64,000 bases of DNA from Mycobacterium sp. (GTDB taxonomy: Bacteria; Actinomycetota; Actinomycetes; Mycobacteriales; Mycobacteriaceae), in assembly GCF_008709575.1 (NCBI RefSeq), contig NZ_VYIK01000002.1, positions 26,064 to 90,063 on the forward strand. The letters run 5' to 3'. The notes beneath the pieces are model-generated. The model was not told the DNA's origin. It searched no databases and saw nothing but the letters and a program-made list of their open reading frames with translations. A program made the translations under genes and the position numbers. Shown here one piece after another: positions 10,502 to 20,265 of the stretch; position 1 is the stretch's first letter; every line of letters begins with the position of its first letter.

Positions 10502-10560
10502 TCGAGCGTGACGCTGACGCCCCCGTTCGCCGGCCGGCGTGACGCCGGCGTCACGCTCGA
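10502..10560. repeat. Inverted-repeat element with a 20-bp perfect palindrome (10537-10556) and 13-bp outer arms
   Basis: TCGAGCGTGACGC (10502-10514) pairs with GCGTCACGCTCGA (10548-10560); GCGTGACGCCGGCGTCACGC is a perfect palindrome. Confidence 0.8.
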
Positions 10561-10603
10561 CGCGATACGGCGCGTTCGGCGGCAGCCCCTAGACTGCCCA
10601 CCT

Positions 10604-11473
10604 GTGAGTAATCCGTTCCGCCGCATCACCGAGCAGATCGCCCTGGCCGGCATGCGGCCGCCGATCGCGTCGCAACTGCGCCTGTACCGGCCGGCGGGTA
10701 AACCCGTGGACCTGGCCGGTAAACGGATCCTGCTGACCGGTGCATCCTCGGGCATCGGCGAGAGCGCCGCCGAAAAACTCGCCCGCCGCGGCGGCACCGT
10801 GGTCGCCGTCGCCCGGCGCAAAGACCTGCTCGACGCGGTGGTCGACCGGATCACCACAGCGGGCGGCACCGCGACGGCGATCCCGTGCGACCTGTCCGAC
10901 TTCGACGCCGTCGACGCGCTGGTCCGCCGCGTCGAAGAGCAGTTCGGCGGGGTGGACATCCTGATCAACAACGCCGGCCGCTCCATCCGCCGCCCGCTGG
11001 CCGAGTCGCTGGAACGCTGGCACGACGTGGAGCGCACCATGGTGCTCAACTACTACGCGCCGCTGCGGCTGGTCCGCGGGGTCGCGCCCGGGATGCTTGC
11101 GCGCGGCGACGGCCACATCATCAACGTCGCGACCTGGGGGGTGTTCAGCGAGCCGTCGCCGTTGTTCGCGGTGTACAACGCGTCCAAGGCAGCCCTGTCG
11201 GCGGTCAGCAGGGTCATCGAGACCGAGTGGGGCGCCAAAGGTGTGCACTCGACCACGCTGTACTACCCGTTGGTCGCCACGCCGATGATCACACCGACGA
11301 AAGCCTTCGAGGGCAAGCCCGCGCTGACGGCCCGAGAAGCCGCGGAGTGGATGGTGGTCGCCGCGCAGCACCGGCCGGTGCGGATCGCTCCGCGGGTCGC
11401 GCTCGGCATCAAGGCGCTCGACACCGTCGCCCCGCGTGTCGGCACCGCCATGGCCAAGACGAGGCTGGTCTGA
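10604..11473 (+). CDS. SDR family oxidoreductase (Rv0547c position)
   Basis: KRILLTGASSGIGESAA (TGxxxGxG), ILINNAGRS, YNASKAALSA (YxxxK); GTG start. Confidence 0.9.
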   Translation: MSNPFRRITEQIALAGMRPPIASQLRLYRPAGKPVDLAGKRILLTGASSGIGESAAEKLARRGGTVVAVARRKDLLDAVVDRITTAGGTATAIPCDLSDFDAVDALVRRVEEQFGGVDILINNAGRSIRRPLAESLERWHDVERTMVLNYYAPLRLVRGVAPGMLARGDGHIINVATWGVFSEPSPLFAVYNASKAALSAVSRVIETEWGAKGVHSTTLYYPLVATPMITPTKAFEGKPALTAREAAEWMVVAAQHRPVRIAPRVALGIKALDTVAPRVGTAMAKTRLV

Positions 11474-11498
11474 CCGCGTTGCATGATAGACACGAAGG

Positions 11499-11900
11499 AT
11501 GGAGATCCTGGCCAGCAGGATGCTGTTTCGGCCGGCCGACTATGAGCGGTCGTTGCGCTTTTACCGCGATGAGATCGGGTTGGCCATCGCACGCGAATAC
11601 GGAGGGGGCACCGTTTTTTACGCAGGGCAGTCACTGATCGAGCTGGCCGGCCACGGCGCGCCCGACCACCCCGCCGGACCGTTCCCGGGTGCGCTGTGGC
11701 TGCAGGTCCGCGATCTGGCGGCGACCCAGGCCGAGCTGGAGAGCCGCGGGGTGCCGATCGCCCGCGAGGCCCGTCGCGAGCCGTGGGGATTGCACGAGAT
11801 GCATGTCATCGACCCCGACGGGGTGACGCTGATTTTCGTCCAGATACCCCCCGAGCATCCGCTGCGCCGCGACACCCGAACCCGCGCCGATCTCAGCTGA
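11499..11900 (+). CDS. VOC/glyoxalase superfamily protein (Rv0546c position)
   Basis: ILASRMLFRPADYERSLRFYRDEIGL..., EMHVIDPDGVTLIFVQ. Confidence 0.85.
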   Translation: MEILASRMLFRPADYERSLRFYRDEIGLAIAREYGGGTVFYAGQSLIELAGHGAPDHPAGPFPGALWLQVRDLAATQAELESRGVPIAREARREPWGLHEMHVIDPDGVTLIFVQIPPEHPLRRDTRTRADLS

Positions 11901-11998
11901 CCGGAAGTGCGATCCGGGTTCGACATTCCCGCCCGGCGAGCCCAGAATGAGCGGGTGGCGCTCCCGTTGTTCCCGTTCGCACCCGGCAGGGCCGCATC

Positions 11999-12277
11999 GT
12001 GAGCGCCTGGTTCAACTCCGCCGCCACGCTCAGGATTGTCGTCTTCGGTGTGCTGGTCGGTGCCGCGCTGCCGGCGCTGTTCGCGCTGGGAGTGCGACTG
12101 GGCACCGGCAGCCCCGGCGGGGACACCGCCACGCGCAGACGCCCGCCGCTGATGCTGCTTGGCCGGGTGATGTTCGCGCTGATACTGCTGGCCGCCGTCG
12201 TCGCAGCGTTGTTCATCGCGCGTGAGTTCATCGCGCATCACACGGGCTGGTTCATCCTTGGCGTCAGACCCACCTGA
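11999..12277 (+). CDS. small membrane protein (Rv0544c-like)
   Basis: 92 aa with two hydrophobic helices; synteny; GTG start. Confidence 0.7.
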   Translation: MSAWFNSAATLRIVVFGVLVGAALPALFALGVRLGTGSPGGDTATRRRPPLMLLGRVMFALILLAAVVAALFIAREFIAHHTGWFILGVRPT

Positions 12278-12298
12278 TATCGGAAGGCATCGACTGCT

Positions 12299-12592
12299 GT
12301 GAACCGCTTTCTCAACTCGATCGTCGCCTGGCTGCATGCCGGCTATCCGGAAGGCATCCCGCCGACCGACTACTTTCCGCTGCTGGCGTTACTGTCCCGT
12401 CGGCTCACCGACGACGAAATCAAGGCGGTGGCCAAAGAACTGATGCGCCGCGGCGATTTCGACCACATCGACATCGGGGTGATGATCACCCGGCTCACCC
12501 AAGAGTTGCCGTCACCGGAAGACGTCGAACGAGTGCGGCAGCGCCTGGCCGCCAAGGGCTGGCCGTTGGACGACGCCCGCGAGGAGTGCTGA
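12299..12592 (+). CDS. DUF3349 domain protein (Rv0543c-like)
   Basis: 97 aa MNRFLNSIVAWLHAGYPEGIPPTDYFPLLALLSRRLTDDE...; synteny. Confidence 0.8.
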   Translation: MNRFLNSIVAWLHAGYPEGIPPTDYFPLLALLSRRLTDDEIKAVAKELMRRGDFDHIDIGVMITRLTQELPSPEDVERVRQRLAAKGWPLDDAREEC

Positions 12593-13740
12593 TAGCCGTC
12601 CTGCGTGCGCTCCCCGTCCCGCCGGGCCGCGCGGTGCATACGCTGCTGCCCGCGCTGGACGGTGTTCTTTCCGGCCGTGATTCGGCGCTGGTGCCGCTGG
12701 CGGCCGGGGTGCAAACGCCGTCGGCGCTGCGGGTCGGCGCGGAGATCGACGACGACGTCGCGCTGGTGGTGACGACGTCGGGAACCACCGGCGAGCCCAA
12801 GGGTGCGCTGCTGACGGCCGCCGCCCTGACTGCCAGCGCGTCGGCGACCCTGCACCGGCTGGGCGGACCGGGCAGCTGGCTGCTGGCATTGCCGGGCCAG
12901 CACATCGCCGGGGTGCAGGTGCTGGTGCGCAGCCTGCTGGCCGGCACAACTCCGGTCGAGCTGGACGTCTCGACCGGCTTCGACGTCACGGCACTGCCCG
13001 CGGCGATAGCACGACTGGGCCCCGGCCGGCGCTACACCGCGCTGGTCGCGACCCAGGTGGCCAAGGCGTTGACCGATCCGGCGGCCGCGGCGGCGCTGGC
13101 GTCGTTGGATGCCGTCTTGGTCGGCGGTGGTCCGGCATCTCGCCCGGTCCTGGACGCCGCTGCCGCCGCCGGCATCCCGTTGGTGCGTACCTACGGGATG
13201 AGCGAGACCGCGGGCGGCTGCGTCTACGACGGTGTCCCGCTGGACGGGGTGCGATTGCGCATCGACGCCGACGGCAGGATCGGGATCGGCGGCGCGACCC
13301 TGGCCAAGGGGTACCGCAACCCGCCGGACCCCGACCCGTTCGCCGAGGCGGGCTGGTTTCGCACGGACGACTGCGGTGTGCTCGACGATGCGGGTGTGCT
13401 GACGGTGGTGGGCCGCGCCGACGAGGCGATCAGCACCGGCGGGTCGACCGTGCTGCCGCAACCCGTGGAGGCCGCGCTGGCCACCCATCCCGCGGTGGCT
13501 GACTGCGCGGTCTTCGGCCTCGCCGACGACCGGTTGGGTCAGCGGGTGGTCGCCGCTGTCGTCGTGGCCGACGGCCGCGCCGCACCCACGTTGGACGCGC
13601 TGCGGGCTCATGTCGCGGCCACGCTGGATGTCACGGCCGCGCCGCGCGAACTGCACATCCTCGACACGCTGCCGCGACGCGGGATCGGAAAGCTGGACCG
13701 GTCGGCCCTGGTCCGTCGGTTCGGCGGCGCCGGTGCGTGA
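12586..13740 (+). CDS. menE: o-succinylbenzoate-CoA ligase
   Basis: AMP-binding motif VVTTSGTTGEPKGALL, GWFRTDDCG, RRGIGKLDRS; GTG start overlapping the upstream gene; menE position. Confidence 0.9.
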   Translation: MLIAVLRALPVPPGRAVHTLLPALDGVLSGRDSALVPLAAGVQTPSALRVGAEIDDDVALVVTTSGTTGEPKGALLTAAALTASASATLHRLGGPGSWLLALPGQHIAGVQVLVRSLLAGTTPVELDVSTGFDVTALPAAIARLGPGRRYTALVATQVAKALTDPAAAAALASLDAVLVGGGPASRPVLDAAAAAGIPLVRTYGMSETAGGCVYDGVPLDGVRLRIDADGRIGIGGATLAKGYRNPPDPDPFAEAGWFRTDDCGVLDDAGVLTVVGRADEAISTGGSTVLPQPVEAALATHPAVADCAVFGLADDRLGQRVVAAVVVADGRAAPTLDALRAHVAATLDVTAAPRELHILDTLPRRGIGKLDRSALVRRFGGAGA

Positions 13741-13833
13741 CGCGCCCGCCAACAACCGCCCGGCATCGTTCCGGCTGGGGCGGCCACCGCAGCGCGCGGT
13801 TGAGTTGTCGAACGCCGCTGCCGAGGATGGGAC

Positions 13834-15534
13834 GTGATGACGGCCCCGAATTCACCCGAGGTACCCGAGGCGGCGGCCAATCTGGTCGAGTTGCTCGCCG
13901 ACGAGGGAGTGTCGCATCTCTTCATCAACCCGGGCACCGATTCGGCGCCGGTGCAGGAGGCGCTGGCAGCGGCACGGGCCGTCGGCGCTCCTGCTCCCCA
14001 GCCGGTGCTGTGCGTGCACGAGAGCGTCGCTTTGGCGGCCGCCATCGGTCACCACATGGTCAGCGGACGACCGCAGGCGCTGATGGTGCACGTCGACGCC
14101 GGGACGTTGAACCTGGGCTGCCAGTTGCACAACGCCCAGCGCAACCGGACCCCGGTGGTGGTGTTCGCCGGGCGCACCCCCTACACCGCGGCCCCCGAGG
14201 TCCGCGGACACCGCGACAACCCCATCCACTGGCTGCAGGAACAGTTGGACCAGCCGGCCGTGATGCGGGCCTACGGCAAATGGCACATGGAAGTTCCGCG
14301 CGGACGGGAGCTGGCCCCGATCGCGCGGCGGGCCTTTCAGGTCGCCCAGTCCGCTCCCTCCGGGCCGGCCTATGTGATGCTGCCCCGGGAAGCCTTGATG
14401 GAACCGGGGGTGCGCCCGCTGCCGCGACGCCTATCCCCGGCTGTCCCGCCGGGCCCGGACCCGGCCGCGCTGGAGCGACTGGCAGCGGTGTTGGTGGCCG
14501 CGCGCCGCGTGGTGATCGTCACGGCGCGCACCGCCGCCGACCCGGGCAACGCGGCCGTGCTGACGCGGATCGCGGAGTTGTTGGGTGCGCCGGTCGTCGA
14601 CCAGGGTGATCGGGCGAACCTGCCGGGCGGACACCCGTTGTGCCTCGGGATCGATCCGAGGCCACTGCAGACCGCCGACGCGGTGCTGTTGTTGGACTGC
14701 GAAGTGCCATGGGTGCCCGGCCAGATCGCGCCACCGCGTGAGGCCCGGGTACTGCACATCGACATCGACCCGGTCAAGGTGAGCATGCCGCTGTGGTCCT
14801 ACCCGGTGGAGATCGCGCTGACCGCCGATACCCGGGTCGCGTTGCCGCTGCTGGAACAGGCCCTGCACCGGCTCGCCACCCCGGAGCGTCGGGAAAGCTG
14901 GACCGCACGCCGGCGAGCGGCTGAGGCCGAGCTCGCGAAGCTCCGGTCGGAGGCCAACCGCACGTCGGGATCCGATCTGCCCGACGCGATGCTGGCCGCT
15001 TTGGACGGGGCGCTACCGGCGCACGCCGTGGTCGTGGAAGAAGCGGTGACCAACCGGCCCGCGGTCGCCCGGCGGGTGCGGCGCACACCGGGACACTTCT
15101 TCGACACCGGCGCGCCCGCGCTGGGCTGGGCACCCGGAGGCGCGCTCGGCATCAAACTCGCCCGCCCGGAGGCACCCGTCGTCGCAGTGTGCGGCGACGG
15201 CGCGTTCCACTTCGGGGTGCCCACGGCCGCGTTGTGGTCCGCCCACCGCTACCGAGCCCCCTTTGTGGCGGTCGTCTTGAACAACCACGCCTACCGGGCG
15301 TCCAAACTGCCGGTGATGGAGCTGTATCCCCATGGTGTTTCGGTGCGGGCCGATGATTTTCCCGAGACACAACTCACCCCGGACACCGACTACGCCGCTC
15401 TTGCCGAGGCCTGCGGAGGCTCAGGCCGCACCGTGCGAACGCCGCAAGAGCTGGCCGACGCCGTCGGGTGGGCGCTCGCGGAGACCGAGCGGGGCCGATG
15501 CGTGGTCCTCGATGTCGTCCTGCCACACCCGTAA
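13834..15534 (+). CDS. thiamine pyrophosphate-dependent enzyme, acetolactate synthase-like
   Basis: 566 aa; catalytic VHESVALAAAIGHH; TPP motif VCGDGAFHFG...LNNHAY. Confidence 0.8.
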   Translation: MMTAPNSPEVPEAAANLVELLADEGVSHLFINPGTDSAPVQEALAAARAVGAPAPQPVLCVHESVALAAAIGHHMVSGRPQALMVHVDAGTLNLGCQLHNAQRNRTPVVVFAGRTPYTAAPEVRGHRDNPIHWLQEQLDQPAVMRAYGKWHMEVPRGRELAPIARRAFQVAQSAPSGPAYVMLPREALMEPGVRPLPRRLSPAVPPGPDPAALERLAAVLVAARRVVIVTARTAADPGNAAVLTRIAELLGAPVVDQGDRANLPGGHPLCLGIDPRPLQTADAVLLLDCEVPWVPGQIAPPREARVLHIDIDPVKVSMPLWSYPVEIALTADTRVALPLLEQALHRLATPERRESWTARRRAAEAELAKLRSEANRTSGSDLPDAMLAALDGALPAHAVVVEEAVTNRPAVARRVRRTPGHFFDTGAPALGWAPGGALGIKLARPEAPVVAVCGDGAFHFGVPTAALWSAHRYRAPFVAVVLNNHAYRASKLPVMELYPHGVSVRADDFPETQLTPDTDYAALAEACGGSGRTVRTPQELADAVGWALAETERGRCVVLDVVLPHP

Positions 15535-15633
15535 CGACGCTTCAGCCTCGCAGCGGCGCGAATGCTAAGTCGCGCAATCCGTCCCACGGGTCGACGGCGA
15601 CGGCATCGTGGCCTGCGTCGGCCGGCGCGGCGT

Positions 15634-16410
15634 TCACGGCAGGTCGAACGGTAGCGCGGCACCGGCGTGCGAGCGGCAGGCGGTGCAGGTGCGTTCGGGG
15701 GCGAGCTGGCCGATCGCCTCGCGCACCAGCTTCTTGAACGGCTCGATGTTCTTCTCGAATTCGCCGAACACGTCGACGGCTTTCACCCCGCCGCCGACCA
15801 CGACACCGGCATCCAGGTCAGTGACCAAAGCAATAGCGGCGTAACACATGTCGAGTTCCCGGGCGAGCACAGCCTCTGGATAGCCGGTCATGTTGATCAA
15901 ACTGAACCCGGCCGCTGCGTAAAAGCGGCTTTCGGCGCGGGTGGAAAACCGCGGGCCCTGGATCACCACCATGGTGCCGCCGTCGACGACTCCGGGCCGG
16001 CCGGTGACCGCAGCCCGCAGCGTCGGGCAGTACGGGTCGGCGAAGGCCGGATGTGCGCCGCCGGTCTCGAAGTAGGTGTCGGCCCGGCTGTGGGTTCGGT
16101 CCACCAGCTGGTCGGGCACGACGACCGCGCCCGGCCGCAGTTGGGTTGTCAGACTGCCGACCGCGCAGGGGGCGAAGACCCGTCGTGCCCCCAGCCGGCG
16201 CAGCGCCCAGAGGTTAGCCCGGTAGGGGACGGTGTGGGCGGCGTGCTCGTGGTGCATGCCATGCCGGGGTAAAAAGGCGACCTCGTGCCCGCCGACGCTG
16301 CCCACCGTGACCGGGGCGCTGGGCCGGCCGTACGGGGTGTCGACGTCGACGCTGTCCGCGTCGGACCCGAAGAAGCTGTAAAAGCCGCTGCCACCGATCA
16401 CTGCCAGCAC
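15634..16410 (-). CDS. mtnP: S-methyl-5'-thioadenosine phosphorylase (Rv0535-like)
   Basis: [15 protein letters not shown]..., [58 protein letters not shown]. Confidence 0.85.
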   Translation of the reverse strand: MLAVIGGSGFYSFFGSDADSVDVDTPYGRPSAPVTVGSVGGHEVAFLPRHGMHHEHAAHTVPYRANLWALRRLGARRVFAPCAVGSLTTQLRPGAVVVPDQLVDRTHSRADTYFETGGAHPAFADPYCPTLRAAVTGRPGVVDGGTMVVIQGPRFSTRAESRFYAAAGFSLINMTGYPEAVLARELDMCYAAIALVTDLDAGVVVGGGVKAVDVFGEFEKNIEPFKKLVREAIGQLAPERTCTACRSHAGAALPFDLP

Positions 16411-16432
16411 TTACGCCGCTCCTCCTCGCTGC

Positions 16433-16495
16433 GCGCATTTGTCCCTGGCGCGCATTTGTCCCTGGCGCGCATTTGTCCCTGGCGCGCATTTGTCC
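16433..16495. repeat. 17-bp tandem repeat, three full copies plus a 12-bp partial (GCGCATTTGTCCCTGGC)
   Basis: Copies at 16433-16449, 16450-16466, 16467-16483 and partial 16484-16495. Confidence 0.97.
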
Positions 16496-16526
16496 ATTGT
16501 GGTACCGCGCGTGCGACGATCGAGCC

Positions 16527-17405
16527 GTGGCCAGTTTCGCGCAGTGGATCGAGGGCGCGCGGCTGCGCACGCTGCCCAACGCGGCGGCACCGGTCGTCGC
16601 GGGTACCGGCGCGGCGGCGCGGCTGCACGCCGCGGTGTGGTGGAAGGCGCTGCTGGCGCTGGTCGTCGCGCTTGCCTTCGTCATCGGGGTCAACTTCGCC
16701 AACGACTACTCCGACGGCATCCGCGGCACCGACGACGACCGGGCCGGCCCGCTGCGCCTGGTGGGATCACGGCTGGCCGCGCCCCGCTCGGTGCTGGCGG
16801 CCGCCGTGGTGAGCCTGGGCGTCGGCGCGGCCGCCGGGCTGGTCCTGGCGCTGACCAGCGCCCCGTGGCTGATTGCGGTCGGGGCGGCGTGCATAGCCGG
16901 GGCCTGGCTCTACACCGGCGGGTCAAAACCCTACGGGTATGCCGGTTTTGGCGAGTTCGCGGTGTTCGTGTTCTTCGGGCTGATCGGGGTGCTGGGCACC
17001 CAGTACACGCAGGCGCTGCGGGTGGACTGGGTGGGGATCGTGCTGGCGACGGCGACGGGAGCGCTCTCGGCGGCGGTGCTGGTGGCCAACAACCTGCGGG
17101 ACATCCCGACCGACGCGCAGGCCGGCAAGGTCACCCTGGCGGTGCGGCTCGGCGACCCCGGAACCCGGACGCTTTACCAGGCGCTGCTCGTGGGCGCCGC
17201 AGTTTCGACCCTGGCGCTGACCGCGGCCACCGGGTGGTGCGCGCTGGGATTCCTCGCCACCCCGGTGGCGCTGCGGGCACTGCGGCCGGTGCGCTCGGGC
17301 CGGGTCGGGCCGGAGCTGATCCCGGTGCTGCGCGACACCGGGCTGGCGATGCTGGTGTGGTCGGTGTGCGTGGCCGCCGCGCTGGCAGCGTCGACTGTGC
17401 GCTGA
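16527..17405 (+). CDS. menA: 1,4-dihydroxy-2-naphthoate polyprenyltransferase
   Basis: [23 protein letters not shown]..., [34 protein letters not shown] start at 16527. Confidence 0.92.
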   Translation: MASFAQWIEGARLRTLPNAAAPVVAGTGAAARLHAAVWWKALLALVVALAFVIGVNFANDYSDGIRGTDDDRAGPLRLVGSRLAAPRSVLAAAVVSLGVGAAAGLVLALTSAPWLIAVGAACIAGAWLYTGGSKPYGYAGFGEFAVFVFFGLIGVLGTQYTQALRVDWVGIVLATATGALSAAVLVANNLRDIPTDAQAGKVTLAVRLGDPGTRTLYQALLVGAAVSTLALTAATGWCALGFLATPVALRALRPVRSGRVGPELIPVLRDTGLAMLVWSVCVAAALAASTVR

Positions 17406-17460
17406 GCAGACGGCGCCGCGGCGAGTCGCTGCCCCGGGCGTGCGGCAACCCTGTCGCCGG

Positions 17461-17775
17461 TCACTGGTCGTCGGGCGCCGGCTCGCCGCGCAGGCGGGCC
17501 CGCAGCTGTTCGCGGTCCCGGCGACGACGCTCGCCGGCCGCCGCTAACCCGGCGGTGGCCCGTCGCCGCAGCGGAGCGAACAGCCACATGCCCAACGGCA
17601 TCGCGATCACCAACGCGAACAGCAACGCGACCACGACGGGAAACTGGTGCACTCCGAGCAGCCACGCCGCCCCGTAGATGACGGTGGCCACCACGACCAC
17701 CAAACCCAGTCGGGCCGCCGCATAGAGCAGGACGGCTACCACGGCGCCCCCTGCGGTGCTTCGATCGTCTGACAC
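17461..17775 (-). CDS. DUF4229-like membrane protein (Rv0531-like)
   Basis: 104 aa; two TM segments followed by an Arg-rich C-terminus; synteny. Confidence 0.7.
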   Translation of the reverse strand: MSDDRSTAGGAVVAVLLYAAARLGLVVVVATVIYGAAWLLGVHQFPVVVALLFALVIAMPLGMWLFAPLRRRATAGLAAAGERRRRDREQLRARLRGEPAPDDQ

Positions 17776-17821
17776 AGCCCGAGCCTACGGCGCAGGTATA
17801 TTCGGACCAAGGAGGTGTCGA

Positions 17822-17983
17822 GTGCTCTACCTGCTCCTCGTGCTGATTCTGGGGACGCTGATCTACATCGGTTGGCGCGCCGCCCACGCCCAGGCCAACC
17901 GGCCCAAGACGCGCGTGATCGGACCAGACGACGATCCGGAGTTTCTGTGGCGGTTGGGCCGCGGCGACAACCACCCGCACTGA
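17822..17983 (+). CDS. small membrane-anchored protein (Rv0530A-like)
   Basis: VLYLLLVLILGTLIYIGWRAAHAQANRPKTRVIGPDDDPEFLWRLGRGDNHPH; SD-like AGGAGG just upstream of GTG. Confidence 0.7.
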   Translation: MLYLLLVLILGTLIYIGWRAAHAQANRPKTRVIGPDDDPEFLWRLGRGDNHPH

Positions 17984-17989
17984 ACCTCG

Positions 17990-19207
17990 CTAGATAAAAG
18001 CGGCGCTTCGTCCCTCCACTGCGGGGAACCCGCCGGCGACCGCGGCTGCCAGTTCGATCAGCGCTTCCCGGGTGTCGCGCTTGAGACGCTCGAGGCTGAT
18101 CTCGGCGCCCTCCTCCAGATGCGGATCGAAGGGCACCAGCCGCACCGCGCGGCAGCGCCGCGAGAAATGATCGACCACTTTTTGCATGTCGACCTTGCCG
18201 GAGCGGGGCCGCACCGCGTTGATGACCGCGATCGCTCCGGCGACCAAATCCTGGTGATTGTGCGCATCGAGCCAGTCCAGCGTCGCCGAGGCGCTGCGCG
18301 CGCCGTCGATCGATCCCGAGCTGACCACGATCAGCGCATCCGTCTTGGCCAGGACCGCCGACATCGCCGAGTGCAACAGCCCGGTGCCGCAATCGGTGAG
18401 CACCAAGCCGTAGAAACGCTCCAGGATCTCCAGTGTGCGTGTGTAGTCCTCGGCGCTGAACGCCTCCGAGATCGCCGGGTCGCTCTCCGACGCGAGCACC
18501 TCGAGTCGGCTGGGGCCCTGCGAGGTGTAGCTGCGCACGTCGCTGTAGCGCTGGATACCCTCGGCGTCGCGTAACAGGTGCCGCACGGTGGCCGTGGTCT
18601 CCAACGGCACCTTCTGGCTCAGCGTGCCGCGGTCCGGGTTGGCGTCCACGGCCACCACCCGGTCCCCGCGGATGGAGGCGAAGGTGGCGCCCAGGCAGGC
18701 GGTGATCGTGGTCTTGCCCACCCCGCCTTTCAGGGACAGCATCGCGATCTTGTAGCAGCCGCGCAGCGGGCGGTTGGCCTGCGCGACCAGGTCGTTGTAA
18801 CGCATGACCCGTGGGCTTTCGCCGAGGTTGATCAGCTGGCCCGACGCCAGATACAGCCAGCGCCGCCAGCCCTCCGACGGCGCCGGCTTGACCTGGCGCA
18901 ACAACGTGCTGGTGGACAGCTCCGGGTACGGCGAGGGATGCACGGGCGGCTGGCGGTAGCCGGCCGGCGGGTCGGGCGCGCCGCGGTAGCCGTAGGGCGG
19001 CGCGTCGACAACCCGCGGCAGCCCTTTGGATTGGGTGGCCGCCCAGGCCCGCGGCTCGGCGCGGGTGTCCGGCGCCAGTCCGCCCCGCGTCGGGGCGTCG
19101 CTGAAGCGACGCTCGGTACGGAATCCGGCGAAAGCCTTGGTCGGTGCGGCGCCGGCTTCGTCGTCGCCCGCCGACCCCCCGGTGCCCGGGTTCAGGCGCT
19201 CAGACAT
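17990..19207 (-). CDS. MinD/ParA-like ATPase (Rv0530-like)
   Basis: Deviant Walker A SLKGGVGKTTI; Pro-rich N-terminus; DANPDRGTL. Confidence 0.85.
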   Translation of the reverse strand: MSERLNPGTGGSAGDDEAGAAPTKAFAGFRTERRFSDAPTRGGLAPDTRAEPRAWAATQSKGLPRVVDAPPYGYRGAPDPPAGYRQPPVHPSPYPELSTSTLLRQVKPAPSEGWRRWLYLASGQLINLGESPRVMRYNDLVAQANRPLRGCYKIAMLSLKGGVGKTTITACLGATFASIRGDRVVAVDANPDRGTLSQKVPLETTATVRHLLRDAEGIQRYSDVRSYTSQGPSRLEVLASESDPAISEAFSAEDYTRTLEILERFYGLVLTDCGTGLLHSAMSAVLAKTDALIVVSSGSIDGARSASATLDWLDAHNHQDLVAGAIAVINAVRPRSGKVDMQKVVDHFSRRCRAVRLVPFDPHLEEGAEISLERLKRDTREALIELAAAVAGGFPAVEGRSAAFI

Positions 19208-19290
19208 GGTCACACTTCCCCTCGTCGCGGTGCACGGGCCGTTGCCGACGAACATAGCGCAACGCGCGCCGACGCCGCCTGACGTGGGTT

Positions 19291-20265
19291 TTAGCCCACA
19301 CCCGCGTAGGAGTGCAGGCCCACGGTCACCAGGTTGACGAAGAACAGATTGAACACCATCACCACAAACCCGGTCACGTTGATCCAGGCCGCTTTGTGGT
19401 CCCGCCACCCCGCCGTCGACCTGGCGTGCAGGTAAGCGGCGTAGACGATCCACGCGATGAACGCCACCGTTTCCTTGGGGTCCCAGCCCCAGTAGCGACC
19501 CCAGGCTTGCTCGGCCCAGATCGCGCCGAAGATCACCCCGAACCCGAAGACCGGAAACGCGAAGACCGTGGTCCGGTAGGCGATGCGGTCCAGGGCCTGC
19601 GCATCAGGCAGCCGCTGCACCATGCGCGCTGCCAGCCCCGGGGTGCCCGGGGCGCCCAGCCGAGACCTCCGCACCAGGAAAAGGATGCTGGCCACCCCGG
19701 CGACCAAAAACACCCCGGAACCCAGGCTGACCACCGACACATGGATCGGCAGCCAATACGACTGCAGAGCCGGCATCACCGGAGCGGCATTGGCGTAGAG
19801 CCAGCGGCCGGAGACCGTCAGCAGGATCAGCACCGGGAGCAGCAGAAACACCCACAGCGGACGGTACTGGGGCCGGCGCAGCACGATCGCGCCGGCGATC
19901 AGGCCGCAGCAGCAGGTCAGGTTGATGAATTCGTACATGTTGCCCCACGGCACCCGTGCCGTGGCCAGGCCCCGTAACACGATGCAGGCCAGCAACAGCC
20001 CGATTCCGACGTAGACCAGGGCCAGGCCGGCTCCGCCGACGCGCTCGTCGAGCGGGCGCCGCGGCGCGTCGGGCACAATCCCGGGCCCCGCGCGGTGGGC
20101 GGGCACGGATCCGGCGGTCACCAGCTCCCGGTCGATGCGGCGGCCGCGGCTGTAGGCGAGTTCGACGGCCAGCAGCAGCAGCGCCATGACCAGCACCAGC
20201 ACCGACGAGGTGAAGGCCCAGTCAGAGGTGCGGGCCAGCCCGACGTGGACGTTCGGGGTGTTCAT
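19291..20265 (-). CDS. ccsB: cytochrome c biogenesis protein CcsB/CcsA family
   Basis: Multi-TM protein with WGRYWGWDPKETVAFIAW heme-handling motif. Confidence 0.92.
   Translation of the reverse strand: MNTPNVHVGLARTSDWAFTSSVLVLVMALLLLAVELAYSRGRRIDRELVTAGSVPAHRAGPGIVPDAPRRPLDERVGGAGLALVYVGIGLLLACIVLRGLATARVPWGNMYEFINLTCCCGLIAGAIVLRRPQYRPLWVFLLLPVLILLTVSGRWLYANAAPVMPALQSYWLPIHVSVVSLGSGVFLVAGVASILFLVRRSRLGAPGTPGLAARMVQRLPDAQALDRIAYRTTVFAFPVFGFGVIFGAIWAEQAWGRYWGWDPKETVAFIAWIVYAAYLHARSTAGWRDHKAAWINVTGFVVMVFNLFFVNLVTVGLHSYAGVG

Noticed and set aside
16433-16495. CRISPR-like array
   Set aside because: Units are contiguous 17-bp tandem copies without unique spacers and no cas genes are nearby
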